Positions 1-7,521 of a stretch of 49,472 nt of DNA are shown here, in pieces. The position numbers and the translations under genes are program-made. Origin of the DNA: Cereibacter johrii (lineage in GTDB: Bacteria > Pseudomonadota > Alphaproteobacteria > Rhodobacterales > Rhodobacteraceae); assembly GCF_001720585.1 (NCBI RefSeq), contig NZ_MABH01000166.1, positions 1 through 49,472 of the forward strand. The letters run 5' to 3'. Position 1 is the first letter of the stretch; each line of letters begins with the position of its first letter. The notes beneath the pieces were generated by a model, which was given only the letters and a program-made list of their open reading frames with translations, did not search any database and was not told the origin of the DNA.

Positions 1-354
1 GCGCCCGATCTCGCGGCGCGGCTGCTGCGCTGCGTGCCGATCTCGCCCTTGTCCGAGCTGGAGCCGCTGATCCCCACCGCCATGAACGACACGTTGCGGC
101 TCGATCCGGCCGAGGCCGCGACCGAGAGCCCCGCCCGCGCCGCGCGCCGCCCCACGACCGCCGTCACCGTCCATGTGGGCGGGCAGGAGCGGCCCGCCTT
201 CCTGTGGCAGGCGCGGCTTCTGTCGGAGGCCTGGTCCTGCCCCTGGCATGTGGAGCCGGGGCGGCATCATTTCGACGTGATCGATGCGCTGGCCGATCCG
301 GCCTCGCGGCTGGTGGCCGATCTGCTGGGCTCCGGCGAGGTCAGCCGGCCCTGA
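1..354 (+). CDS. alpha/beta hydrolase, possibly arylformamidase-like (3' end only)
   Basis: The reading frame is open from the first base, so the start lies to the left of the window; 117 C-terminal residues are visible. The stretch LLRCVPISPLSELEPL followed by a Leu-Arg-Leu-Asp segment, and near the end a PGRHHFDVIDALADP motif, resembles the C-terminal part of kynurenine formamidase-type alpha/beta hydrolases, where the His of the HHF motif would complete a Ser-Asp-His triad. The nucleophile and most of the fold are outside the window, so the substrate cannot be assigned. The stop overlaps the 3' end of the convergent gene at 341-664 by 14 nt. Any serine hydrolase of the same fold remains possible. 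Confidence 0.55.
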   Translation, partial: APDLAARLLRCVPISPLSELEPLIPTAMNDTLRLDPAEAATESPARAARRPTTAVTVHVGGQERPAFLWQARLLSEAWSCPWHVEPGRHHFDVIDALADPASRLVADLLGSGEVSRP

Positions 355-664
355 TCCGGTCGATATAGTCGCGCAGTTCCTCGGTTTCCGCGCGGGCCTC
401 GCGCAGACCGTCCATCGTGGCGCGCAGCTCGGCCTCGGTCTGCGCCAGCTGCGCGCCGAGTTCGGCCTCGCGGCTTTCGAGATAGAGCACCGCCTGATCG
501 CGCTGTTCCTCGGCCTCGTGGAGATGCTGGGCCAGCCGGTCCACCTCGGACATGTCGCCCGTCACGCGCGAGAAGCGGCTGACGAGCCAGTGGGCGAGCC
601 AGCCCATGCCGAAGGCCACGAACAGGATGACGGCAGTCGCGATGATGAATTCGGTGCGGTTCAT
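341..664 (-). CDS. small inner-membrane protein with coiled coil, function unknown
   Basis: Predicted 107-residue protein. Residues about 6-29 form one hydrophobic membrane segment (IIATAVILFVAFGMGWLAHW). The rest is highly charged and rich in Glu, Ala, Arg and Leu with heptad-like spacing (about 40-105), which suggests a cytoplasmic coiled coil anchored by the N-terminus. I recognise no catalytic motif. It lies downstream of the OmpA-family gene on the same strand, separated by 129 nt with a short hairpin, so co-transcription is possible but not shown. The C-terminal codons overlap the neighbouring hydrolase gene on the other strand. Family assignment was not possible from the sequence alone. 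Confidence 0.75.
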   Translation of the reverse strand: MNRTEFIIATAVILFVAFGMGWLAHWLVSRFSRVTGDMSEVDRLAQHLHEAEEQRDQAVLYLESREAELGAQLAQTEAELRATMDGLREARAETEELRDYIDRIRAG

Positions 665-707
665 GCTCTTCTCGGTCGGTTGCCCGTCAGGGGCGCGTCG
701 GGTGGTC

Positions 708-727
708 CCTCCGGCCAGAGCCGGAGG
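708..727. terminator. short hairpin between the OmpA-family gene and the small membrane protein gene
   Basis: CCTCCGGC and GCCGGAGG form an 8-bp stem with loop CAGA. No T-run follows on the minus strand. It sits 66 nt after the OmpA-family stop and may end or process that transcript. Confidence 0.35.
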
Positions 728-793
728 CGGGCGGCCGGGCGGCGCTCCCGATCCGGCCCCTCGTGCGGCGGGGGTCCCCGGACGGGGCCCCGG

Positions 794-2752
794 TCAGTCC
801 TCCTCGGGACGGCGCTTCGGGCGCAGCGTCATTTCGGCCGGCGCCGCCGAGGGCTCGTCGTCCGCAGCGGCCTCCGTGCCGTCGGCCGGCGTGGCTTCCG
901 CCGTTTCCTCCACGACCGGAGCCGCGTCGTCAACCGGATTGCCGTCCTCGCCCAGCAACGTGAACTCGATCCGGCGGTTGGCCTCGCGGCCCTCCTCGTT
1001 GCCGTTGTCGGCGATCGGGCGCTCTTCGCCGTAGCCCACGGCCTTCATCCGGCCCACGTCCACGCGCCGGCCCTGCAGCGCGAGAAGCACCGCCTCGGCC
1101 CGGGCCTGGCTCAGGGCCTTGTTGCCGCCCTCGCTGCCCTGGCTGTCGGTATGGCCCGAGATCTCGAGCGGCATGGCCTTGCAGACCTTGAACACCTCGG
1201 CCAGCCCGTCGAGCGTGCCCCGCGCGCTCCGGTCGATCTCGGCCGAGCCCGGTTCGAAGGTGATCTTCTGCCCGGCGAGCACGCGGCGGATGCGGGACAT
1301 GCATTCCTGCGGGGTGGGCAGCGCGGCCTCGGGGTCGAACTTCTTGTCGTAGACGATATCCACCTTGAAGCTGCGGCCCTGGCCCAGCCGTGCCGACAGC
1401 ACCTGCGAAATGCGGCCGCTGGCCTGTTTCGAGCCGGTGACCCCGGTCACCTCGACCGTGTCGGCCCGCACCAGAAGCTCGCCCGAATGAAGCTGCGCCA
1501 GCGACTCGAGCCCCGCGAGGACCCGCGTGGGCCAGCCCTCGGGCAGTTCGCCGTCGAGCCGCGTCGCGCTGCGCACCTTGCTCGCGCCGAACTGGGCGCG
1601 GGCGAAACTGTCCACCGCCTTGCGCGTCAGCTCGTCGGTCACGCGCCCCGACAGCTCGACCCGGCCCTGATCCGACAGGCTGGCGCGGAACTCGGCCGGG
1701 CCCTCGGCCACCGCCTGCGGGGCAGGGGGCAGCGTCGCTTCGAGCGAGAAGACCTTGGGCAGCGCCGCCTCGAGCGCGCCCACCGCCCGGTCGAACTGGG
1801 CGCGCGGCGTGCCGGGCTTGCCCTCCAGCGTCACGTCGGCATCCGAGAAGGTCACGCTGCCCGCGCCGAGCTCGGCCACGGTCCGCACGCCCGCCTCGGC
1901 GGCCTCCGCCCAGCGGGGCGAGGGCACGCCCAGCCCGATGGTGCAGGTGGTCTCGTCGGTCACGCCGGCCGCGGTGCCGGCGGCGAGGATCCGGTCGCGC
2001 GCCCGCGTCGTGTCGGCCGAACAGGCGTCGAAGCGGGCGCCCTCCTCGTCCATCACGAAGCGCAGCGTGAAGGGCGTGAGCACCGGCCGCGGCGCCGAGA
2101 TGTTCATGACGAGCTCCAGCCCCTCGGGCGCGAGCCGCAAAAGCTGCCCCTCGAGCTTGCGCTTCTCGTCCTCGCTGTTCGAGATGGCGGTGATCGAGAC
2201 CCGGTCGGCATCGACCGAGATCTTGGATTGCGGCAGGAGGCGCAGGGCCTCGAGCCCGAAGGCGAGCGCCGGGGACCAGCCCTCGGGCGTCGGGAAATCG
2301 GCCGTCTCCAGCATGTCGGCCACCTGAAGCCCGGTGCCGAGGCCGCGCGCGGCATTGACCAGATCCTCGGTGCCGCCCGCCTCGGGCAGCAGGCCGATCA
2401 GCGACACGCCATCGTCGTTGCGCAGCATCTCGACCGAGAAGCGCGGCGCCTCGATCTCGCGCACGGGCGTCACCTCGAGCGCGTCGCGCAGCCGCGTGGC
2501 ATCGACCGCGCCCCCCGCGAGGTTCACGGCGCGGAAGCGCGTGGCCTCGTTCGGGGCGGTGCCGCGCAGCCAGACCTGCAGCCCGTCGGCATGGACCTCG
2601 ACGAAGGTGAGGCCCGCGGCGGTGAGCCGGGACTGCACGGCCTCGACGGAACGGTTCTCGATCACGGTCGCGGCCCAGGAGGCCCCCACCACGGCAAGCG
2701 CCGCGGCCGTGAGGAAGGCGGCGGAGGCAAGGAGGCTCGGTTTCAGGCGCAT
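794..2752 (-). CDS. OmpA-family envelope protein with duplicated N-terminal modules
   Basis: The chosen start (ATG at 2752) gives 652 residues beginning with MRLKPSLLASAAFLTAAALAV, a signal peptide or N-terminal anchor; the longer frame to 2821 adds only an Arg-rich, non-signal-like extension. The C-terminal part (about 490-600) is an OmpA-like peptidoglycan-binding domain: ITFEPGSAEI, then SGHTDSQG (Asp536) and ANRRIEF (Arg594), the residues that bind diaminopimelate. Upstream are BON-like stretches (about 35-95 and 355-400), each followed by a module that starts PEGW (156 and 404) and continues GLE-L...V-AD-V. The last 50 residues are Ala/Glu/Pro-rich and end in basic residues. It probably tethers the envelope to peptidoglycan. 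It is followed by ubiA upstream on the same strand with 69 nt between. Confidence 0.85.
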   Translation of the reverse strand: MRLKPSLLASAAFLTAAALAVVGASWAATVIENRSVEAVQSRLTAAGLTFVEVHADGLQVWLRGTAPNEATRFRAVNLAGGAVDATRLRDALEVTPVREIEAPRFSVEMLRNDDGVSLIGLLPEAGGTEDLVNAARGLGTGLQVADMLETADFPTPEGWSPALAFGLEALRLLPQSKISVDADRVSITAISNSEDEKRKLEGQLLRLAPEGLELVMNISAPRPVLTPFTLRFVMDEEGARFDACSADTTRARDRILAAGTAAGVTDETTCTIGLGVPSPRWAEAAEAGVRTVAELGAGSVTFSDADVTLEGKPGTPRAQFDRAVGALEAALPKVFSLEATLPPAPQAVAEGPAEFRASLSDQGRVELSGRVTDELTRKAVDSFARAQFGASKVRSATRLDGELPEGWPTRVLAGLESLAQLHSGELLVRADTVEVTGVTGSKQASGRISQVLSARLGQGRSFKVDIVYDKKFDPEAALPTPQECMSRIRRVLAGQKITFEPGSAEIDRSARGTLDGLAEVFKVCKAMPLEISGHTDSQGSEGGNKALSQARAEAVLLALQGRRVDVGRMKAVGYGEERPIADNGNEEGREANRRIEFTLLGEDGNPVDDAAPVVEETAEATPADGTEAAADDEPSAAPAEMTLRPKRRPEED

Positions 2753-2821
2753 GGCGCGGATTCTCCCGTCGAAAGGTCGTCGGTCGTCCCGTGCTTTAGG
2801 CGCTGAGCCCCGCCCCTTCAA

Positions 2822-3823
2822 TCAAAGGAGCGCGGCTGTGGCGAGAAACAGCGCAGGGATCAGGCCCGCGTCCCGGTTCGAGCGGAAGAGCCGGAGGCAG
2901 CGCCCGGTGTCCTCGGTGTCGAGCCGGGCGATCTGCCAGGTCATGTGGGCGCCGAAGCCCCAGACGCCTGCGAGTGCGATCACGAGTTGGAGGCCAGAGC
3001 CCTGCGGCAGCACGGCCAGCAGCACGGCGAGCGTCATCAGGAGCGTCGCCGCCATCATGAAGGCCACGAGCCACTTGCCCGTATGCTGCCCGAAGAGCCG
3101 CGCGGTCGAGCGCACCCCGATCAGTGCATCGTCCTCCTTGTCCTGATGGGCGTAGATCGTGTCGTAGAACAGCGTCCAGGCGATCCCCGAGGCATAGAGC
3201 GCCACCGGCGCCCATCCGAGACTGCCGGCATGGGCGGCCCAGAGAAGCAGCGCGCCCCAGTTGAAGGCGAGCCCAAGGAAGGCCTGCGGCCACCAGGTGA
3301 AGCGCTTGGCGAAGGGATAGATGCAGACGAGGGCGAGCGAGGCCACGCCCAGCAGGATCGCGGTGCCGTTGAAGCTGAAGAGGATGAGCGAGGCCACCAG
3401 CGCCTGCACCACCATCCAGACCGCCGCGGCCTTCGCACTGACCTGCCCCGAGGGGATCGGGCGCGAGCGGGTGCGCGCCACGGCCGCGTCGAAGTCGCGG
3501 TCGGTGATGTCGTTCCAGGTGCAGCCCGCTCCGCGCATGAGGAAGGCGCCGACCGCGCTGCCGATCACGAGCCAGAGGTCGAGCGGCCGGTAGCCCTCGG
3601 GGTCGGCCAGCGCCGCCAGCGCCACCGCCCAGAAGCAGGGGATCAGCAGAAGCCATGTCCCGATCGGCCGGTCGGCGCGCGACAGGCGCAGATAGGGCCG
3701 CGTCGCGGCGGGCGCGAGCCTGTCGACCCAGTTTCCGGGCGGGGCATCGGCCACCGTGCCCTGCGTCGTCCCGGCCGCCGGTCCCCCGGCGGGAGCCTCT
3801 GGCGCTTGGCGCGGCTGCTGCAT
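2822..3823 (-). CDS. ubiA: 4-hydroxybenzoate polyprenyltransferase
   Basis: UbiA transfers a polyprenyl chain from polyprenyl diphosphate to 4-hydroxybenzoate in the inner membrane, an early step of ubiquinone synthesis. The 333-residue protein has about eight to nine hydrophobic segments. It carries the first Asp-rich Mg-diphosphate motif NDITDRDFD followed by RTRSRPIPSG, and a second Asp-rich loop YDTIYAHQDKEDD, both diagnostic of the family. The N-terminal 30 residues are Pro/Ala/Gly-rich and poorly conserved; a GTG about 23 codons in is an alternative start. The ATG lies only 11 nt from the divergent rsmE start, so the promoter must lie within rsmE coding sequence or in this tiny gap. Ubiquinone is the acceptor for the succinate dehydrogenase encoded further right. 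Confidence 0.95.
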   Translation of the reverse strand: MQQPRQAPEAPAGGPAAGTTQGTVADAPPGNWVDRLAPAATRPYLRLSRADRPIGTWLLLIPCFWAVALAALADPEGYRPLDLWLVIGSAVGAFLMRGAGCTWNDITDRDFDAAVARTRSRPIPSGQVSAKAAAVWMVVQALVASLILFSFNGTAILLGVASLALVCIYPFAKRFTWWPQAFLGLAFNWGALLLWAAHAGSLGWAPVALYASGIAWTLFYDTIYAHQDKEDDALIGVRSTARLFGQHTGKWLVAFMMAATLLMTLAVLLAVLPQGSGLQLVIALAGVWGFGAHMTWQIARLDTEDTGRCLRLFRSNRDAGLIPALFLATAALL

Positions 3824-3834
3824 AAGGTGCCCCC

Positions 3835-4608
3835 ATGTCGGATGCGAAAGTCAGGCTTTATGTAGAGCAGCCCCTCGGACCCGGGCAACCCGTTCCTCTG
3901 ACGCAGGATCAGGCCCATTACCTGTTCGGGGTCATGCGGCTGGCGCGGGGGGCGGCGGTGTCCCTTTTCAACGGCCGGGACGGCGAGTGGCGCGCCGAGG
4001 TGTCCGAGGCGGGCAAGCGGGGCGGCACGCTCCTCTGCACGCACCAGACCGCGCCGCTCCGTCTGCCGCCCGACCTCTGGCTCCTGTTCGCGCCGATCAA
4101 GAAGGCGCGCACCGATTTCATCGTCGAAAAGGCGGCCGAGATGGGCGCGGCGCGGATCCTGCCGGTGCAGACCCGCTTCACCAATTCCGAGCGGATCCGG
4201 CAGGACCGGCTGCAGGCCCATGCCGTCGAGGCGGCGGAACAATGCGGCGGCACCTTCGTGCCCGAGGTGGCCGATCTGGCGAGCCTCGAGCGGCTCCTGG
4301 CCGACTGGCCGGCCGAACGGCGGATCATGTGGTGCGACGAGAGCCTCGTGGGGGCGCGGGCGGGGCTTCTCGAGGCCGCGGGCGGCCTTGAGGCGCGCGG
4401 CTTCGAGGAGCCGCCGAAGCGGCCGTCGCCCGGGCCCTGGGCCATCCTGATCGGGCCCGAGGGCGGCTTTTCGGAGGAGGAGCAGGCGCGCCTCCGCCGG
4501 ATGGAGCAGGTGGTGCCCGTGAGCCTCGGCCCGCGCATCCTGCGCGCGGATACGGCGGCGGTGGCGGCGCTCACGCTCTGGCAGTCGGTGCTCGGAGACT
4601 GGCTGTGA
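3835..4608 (+). CDS. rsmE: 16S rRNA (uracil-1498-N3)-methyltransferase
   Basis: RsmE methylates N3 of U1498 in helix 44 of 16S rRNA using S-adenosylmethionine. The 257-residue product matches the SPOUT family: an N-terminal PUA-like barrel (YLFGVMRLARGAAVSLFNG), then KKARTDFIVEKAAEMGA, the SAM-site loop LIGPEGGFSEEE, and the trefoil-knot signature LGPRILRADTAAVAAL near the C-terminus. All expected motifs are intact. AAGGTG 5 nt before the ATG acts as ribosome binding site. Its TGA overlaps the GTG start of the next gene, so the two are translationally coupled. Confidence 0.95.
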   Translation: MSDAKVRLYVEQPLGPGQPVPLTQDQAHYLFGVMRLARGAAVSLFNGRDGEWRAEVSEAGKRGGTLLCTHQTAPLRLPPDLWLLFAPIKKARTDFIVEKAAEMGAARILPVQTRFTNSERIRQDRLQAHAVEAAEQCGGTFVPEVADLASLERLLADWPAERRIMWCDESLVGARAGLLEAAGGLEARGFEEPPKRPSPGPWAILIGPEGGFSEEEQARLRRMEQVVPVSLGPRILRADTAAVAALTLWQSVLGDWL

Positions 4609-5171
4609 GCTTTCTGCGGCCGGAGGTGGAGGGGCTCCTCCTCCGCTGGCGCGAACCTGCCGCGGCGGCGGCCGCGATGGCCGGGGCGCTCTGGCTCGGC
4701 TCGCTGGGCGGGTGGTTCTTCGTGCCGCTGGGCGGGCTCGCCTTCGCCGTGGCCGCGGGCTGGGCGGTGATCGCGCTCCGCCGGATGCGCTTCGGCCAGA
4801 GCGGCGGGGCGGCCGGCCTCGTCGAACTGGACGAGGGCCAGATCGGCTATCTCGGCCCGGACTGGGGCGGCTATGTGGCCCTCGACGATCTCGAGGAGTT
4901 GCGCCTCGTCCTCATCCGGGGAGAGCGGCACTGGCGGCTGCGCCAGTCGGACGGGCAGCTCCTGTCCATTCCCGTGGGCGCCGAGGGGGCTCACCGCCTG
5001 TTCGACGCTTTCGCGGCCCTGCCCGGCCTCGACACGAGCCGCCTGCTCGCGGCCCTCTCCGGGCCTGCGGAGGCGCCGGCGCCGGGCGGCAATGTCATCA
5101 GCCTTTCGTCGCAAGCCCCGCCGGCAGGGCAGCTGATCTGGCGGAGGCCCTCGCGCGCGGTCTTGACTTGA
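4605..5171 (+). CDS. small membrane protein of unknown function
   Basis: 188 residues starting with GTG that overlaps the rsmE stop codon (GTGA). Residues about 18-58 make two closely spaced hydrophobic segments rich in Ala, Gly and Trp. They are followed by a soluble region with alternating short beta-like stretches (LDDLEELRLVLIRG, HWRLRQSDGQLLSIPVG), which is a PH-like pattern, and a low-complexity tail. I do not recognise a named family. Overlap with rsmE implies co-transcription; gshA begins 52 nt later on the same strand and may belong to the same transcript. Confidence 0.8.
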   Translation: MSFLRPEVEGLLLRWREPAAAAAAMAGALWLGSLGGWFFVPLGGLAFAVAAGWAVIALRRMRFGQSGGAAGLVELDEGQIGYLGPDWGGYVALDDLEELRLVLIRGERHWRLRQSDGQLLSIPVGAEGAHRLFDAFAALPGLDTSRLLAALSGPAEAPAPGGNVISLSSQAPPAGQLIWRRPSRAVLT

Positions 5172-5223
5172 CTGCGACGACGCGACAGGTCTTGCGTCCC
5201 GAACAAGCGATCGGAGCGCGTGC

Positions 5224-6588
5224 ATGTCCATTCCCCAGTCCGGCGGCGGGCCGATCGAGAGTTACGAGCAGTTGGCGGCCTATATGGAAGCGGGCTGCAA
5301 GCCGGCGCAGGACTGGCGCATCGGCACCGAGCACGAGAAGTTCGGCTATCTGACCGCCGACCTGAAGCCGCTGCCCTACGAGGGGGCGGCCTCGGTGCGC
5401 GCCATCCTCGAAGGCCTGCGCGACCGGTTCGGCTGGGAGCCGGTCATGGAGCGGGATGCGATCATCGGGCTCCAGCGCGACGGCGCCAATGTCTCGCTGG
5501 AACCGGGGGGGCAGCTGGAGCTGTCGGGCGCGCCGCTCCTGTCGGTGCATGAGACCAAGGCGGAGCTCGAGAGCCACCTGCGCGAGGTGGCCGAGGTGGC
5601 GGGACCGATGGGCGTGCGCTTCATGGGCGTGGGCGCGGCCCCGATCTGGAGCCACGAGGAGATGCCGGTGATGCCCAAGGGGCGCTACCGGCTGATGACC
5701 GATTACATGGGGCGCGTGGGCACCCACGGCACCCAGATGATGTATCGCACCTGCACCGTGCAGGTGAATCTCGACTATGGCTCGGAAGCCGACATGGTGA
5801 AGAAGCTGCGCGTCGCGCTGGCGCTGCAGCCGGTCGCCACCGCGCTCTTCGCCTCGTCGCCCTTCTTCGACGGCCGTGTGAACGGCCACAAGAGCTGGCG
5901 CTCGCGCATCTGGCGCAGCCTCGACGCCTCGCGCACGGGCATGCTGCCCTTCGCCTTCGAGGAGGGGATGGGCTTCCAGCGCTATGTGGACTGGGTGCTC
6001 GATGTGCCCATGTATTTCGTCTACCGCGATGGGCAGTATATCGACGCGCTGGGCCAGTCGTTCCGCGACTTCCTGAAGGGCGAACTGCCCGCGCTGCCGG
6101 GCGAGAAGCCCACGCTGTCGGACTGGGCCGATCACATGACCACGGTCTTTCCCGAGGCGCGGGTGAAGAAATACATCGAGATGCGCGGGGCCGACGCGGG
6201 CCCGCTGTCGCATCTGGTGGCGCTGCCCGCCTTCTGGGTCGGGCTCATGTATGACGGCGCGGCCCTCGATGCCGCCTGGGATCTCGCCCGGGACTGGAGC
6301 GCGGAGACCCGCGAGGGGCTGCGCGTGGCGGCTTCGGTCGACGGGCTGCAGGGCGAGGCGGGGGGCGTGCGGCTCCTCGACGTGGCCCGCGAGGCGGTGG
6401 CGATCGCCGAGGGCGGGCTCCGCGCCCGGGCGCTGGCGGGCGAGGGACTGGCCGACGAGGCGGGCCATCTCGAGGTGCTGGCCGAGAGCGTGGCCTCGGG
6501 GCGGACGGTGGCGGATCTGCTGCTCGAGCGGTTCCACGGCCCCTGGGAGGGCGACCTGCGCCGGATCTATCCCGACATGAGCTACTGA
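5224..6588 (+). CDS. gshA: glutamate-cysteine ligase (plant/alphaproteobacterial type)
   Basis: Catalyses ATP-dependent joining of L-glutamate and L-cysteine, the first and usually rate-limiting step of glutathione synthesis in the cytosol. The 454-residue length and motifs fit the GCS2 family shared by plants and alphaproteobacteria: IGTEHEKFGY near residue 38 with the metal-binding Glu pair, LEPGGQLELSGAPL near 95, a YMGRVGTHGTQMMYRTCTVQVNLDY substrate-binding stretch, and EGMGFQRYVDWVLDVPMYF. The start is supported by CGGAGCG 6 nt upstream. A GC hairpin follows the stop, where it faces convergent plsY. No redox-regulatory disulfide pair, as described for the plant enzymes, can be judged from sequence alone. 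Confidence 0.95.
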   Translation: MSIPQSGGGPIESYEQLAAYMEAGCKPAQDWRIGTEHEKFGYLTADLKPLPYEGAASVRAILEGLRDRFGWEPVMERDAIIGLQRDGANVSLEPGGQLELSGAPLLSVHETKAELESHLREVAEVAGPMGVRFMGVGAAPIWSHEEMPVMPKGRYRLMTDYMGRVGTHGTQMMYRTCTVQVNLDYGSEADMVKKLRVALALQPVATALFASSPFFDGRVNGHKSWRSRIWRSLDASRTGMLPFAFEEGMGFQRYVDWVLDVPMYFVYRDGQYIDALGQSFRDFLKGELPALPGEKPTLSDWADHMTTVFPEARVKKYIEMRGADAGPLSHLVALPAFWVGLMYDGAALDAAWDLARDWSAETREGLRVAASVDGLQGEAGGVRLLDVAREAVAIAEGGLRARALAGEGLADEAGHLEVLAESVASGRTVADLLLERFHGPWEGDLRRIYPDMSY

Positions 6589-6637
6589 GCGGGCCTGCGG
6601 CGCCCCGGATCGCGGACCCGGCCGGGGGTGCCGGCTC

Positions 6638-6656
6638 GGGGGGCATCGAGCCCCCC
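6638..6656. terminator. bidirectional hairpin between gshA and plsY
   Basis: GGGGGGC-ATCGA-GCCCCCC gives a perfect 7-bp stem with a 5-nt loop, lying between two convergent genes. There is no clear T-run. The same sequence, one G/C pair shorter, recurs at 10801-10819, also between convergent genes. Confidence 0.65.
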
Positions 6657-6691
6657 CTCGCCGGCGCTGCCGCGGACCGGCCCCCGGGCGG

Positions 6692-7306
6692 TTACTTCTT
6701 CCCGATCCGCGGCTCGGTGCCCGCGAGGATCCGGCGGATGTTCGCATGGTGGCGGATGAAGATCAGCACCGCGAGCACCGCCCCCAGCGCCGCCATCTGG
6801 CCGAAGCCCAGCAGGATCATCCAGAGGACACCGCTCGCCGCAGCCACGAGGGCCGAGAGCGAGGAGATCCGGCCCAAGGCCGCGGTCGCGAGCCAGGTGA
6901 GGCAGCAGGCAAGGCCCACGGGCCAGGCGAGCGCCAGGAGCGTGCCGAGGAAGGTCGCGACCCCCTTGCCGCCGCGGAAGCCGAGCCAGACCGGAAAGAG
7001 GTGCCCCAGAAACGAGGTGAAGGCCGCAAGCTGCGCCGCATCCTCGCCCACGGCCGCGCGCGCGATCAGCACGGCGATGGCGCCCTTGCCCGAATCGAGG
7101 AGCAGCGTGGCCAGCGCCGCGGGCTTGTTGCCCGTCCGGAGCACGTTGGTGGCGCCGATATTGCCCGAGCCGATCTTGCGCAGGTCGCCCAGCCCCAGCG
7201 CGCGGGTGATGACGATGCCGAACGGGATCGAGCCGAGCAGATAGCCCAGCACCCCCGTCAGGATCAGCGCCCAAAGGCCGCTTTCGATGGCCGGCATCTC
7301 ACTCAC
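6692..7306 (-). CDS. plsY: glycerol-3-phosphate acyltransferase (acyl-phosphate dependent)
   Basis: PlsY acylates sn-1 of glycerol-3-phosphate with acyl-phosphate to start phospholipid synthesis in the inner membrane. The 204-residue product has about seven hydrophobic segments and the three family motifs: LLGSIPFGIVI, GSGNIGATNVLR with DSGKG (about 45-78), and WLGFRGGKGVATFLG (about 112-126), which hold the active-site Ser, Asn, Lys and Gly loops. It is the last gene of a minus-strand set headed by pyrB, but 215 nt of hairpin repeats separate it from the preceding gene, so it may have its own promoter. Confidence 0.96.
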   Translation of the reverse strand: MSEMPAIESGLWALILTGVLGYLLGSIPFGIVITRALGLGDLRKIGSGNIGATNVLRTGNKPAALATLLLDSGKGAIAVLIARAAVGEDAAQLAAFTSFLGHLFPVWLGFRGGKGVATFLGTLLALAWPVGLACCLTWLATAALGRISSLSALVAAASGVLWMILLGFGQMAALGAVLAVLIFIRHHANIRRILAGTEPRIGKK

Positions 7307-7382
7307 TCCCGCTCTGCTGGTCCCGGGCGCCGGGACGGATCTGCTCTATTCTGGTCCGGCCGAGGCCCCGGCGCGAAGGGGG

Positions 7383-7515
7383 CGTGCCGCCGCAGGCCCA
7401 GGTTATGAAGATGGCCTGCCGTCGCAGGCCGGGGTTGCGAGGATGGCCTGTTGCCCGCAGGCCGGGCCCCGAGGATGGCCTGCCGTTCGCGAAGCGCGAA
7501 TGACAGGCCGGGGGC
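7383..7515. repeat. tandem hairpin repeats between the dihydroorotase homologue and plsY
   Basis: Two adjacent 32-nt units (7410-7441, 7442-7473) and a longer 42-nt unit (7474-7515) each begin GATGGCCTG and contain a GGCCTG...CAGGCC inverted repeat, so each can fold into a hairpin. The third carries an extra TTCGCG-AAG-CGCGAA stem in its loop. A degenerate partial unit precedes them (about 7383-7409). They resemble REP/palindromic elements and may end or stabilise the pyr transcript. Confidence 0.7.
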
Positions 7516-7521
7516 GATGGC

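Noticed and set aside
284-2806. 840-codon plus-strand open frame over the OmpA-family gene
   Set aside because: Antisense shadow of a protein with clear OmpA domain and signal peptide; composition dominated by Arg, Gly and Ala.
2753-2821. N-terminal extension of the OmpA-family protein
   Set aside because: Arg/Lys-rich and not signal-like; the ATG at 2752 begins a normal signal sequence.
7410-7473. Two 32-nt direct repeats considered as a CRISPR remnant
   Set aside because: The units abut without spacers, each contains a GC-rich hairpin, and no cas gene is present.
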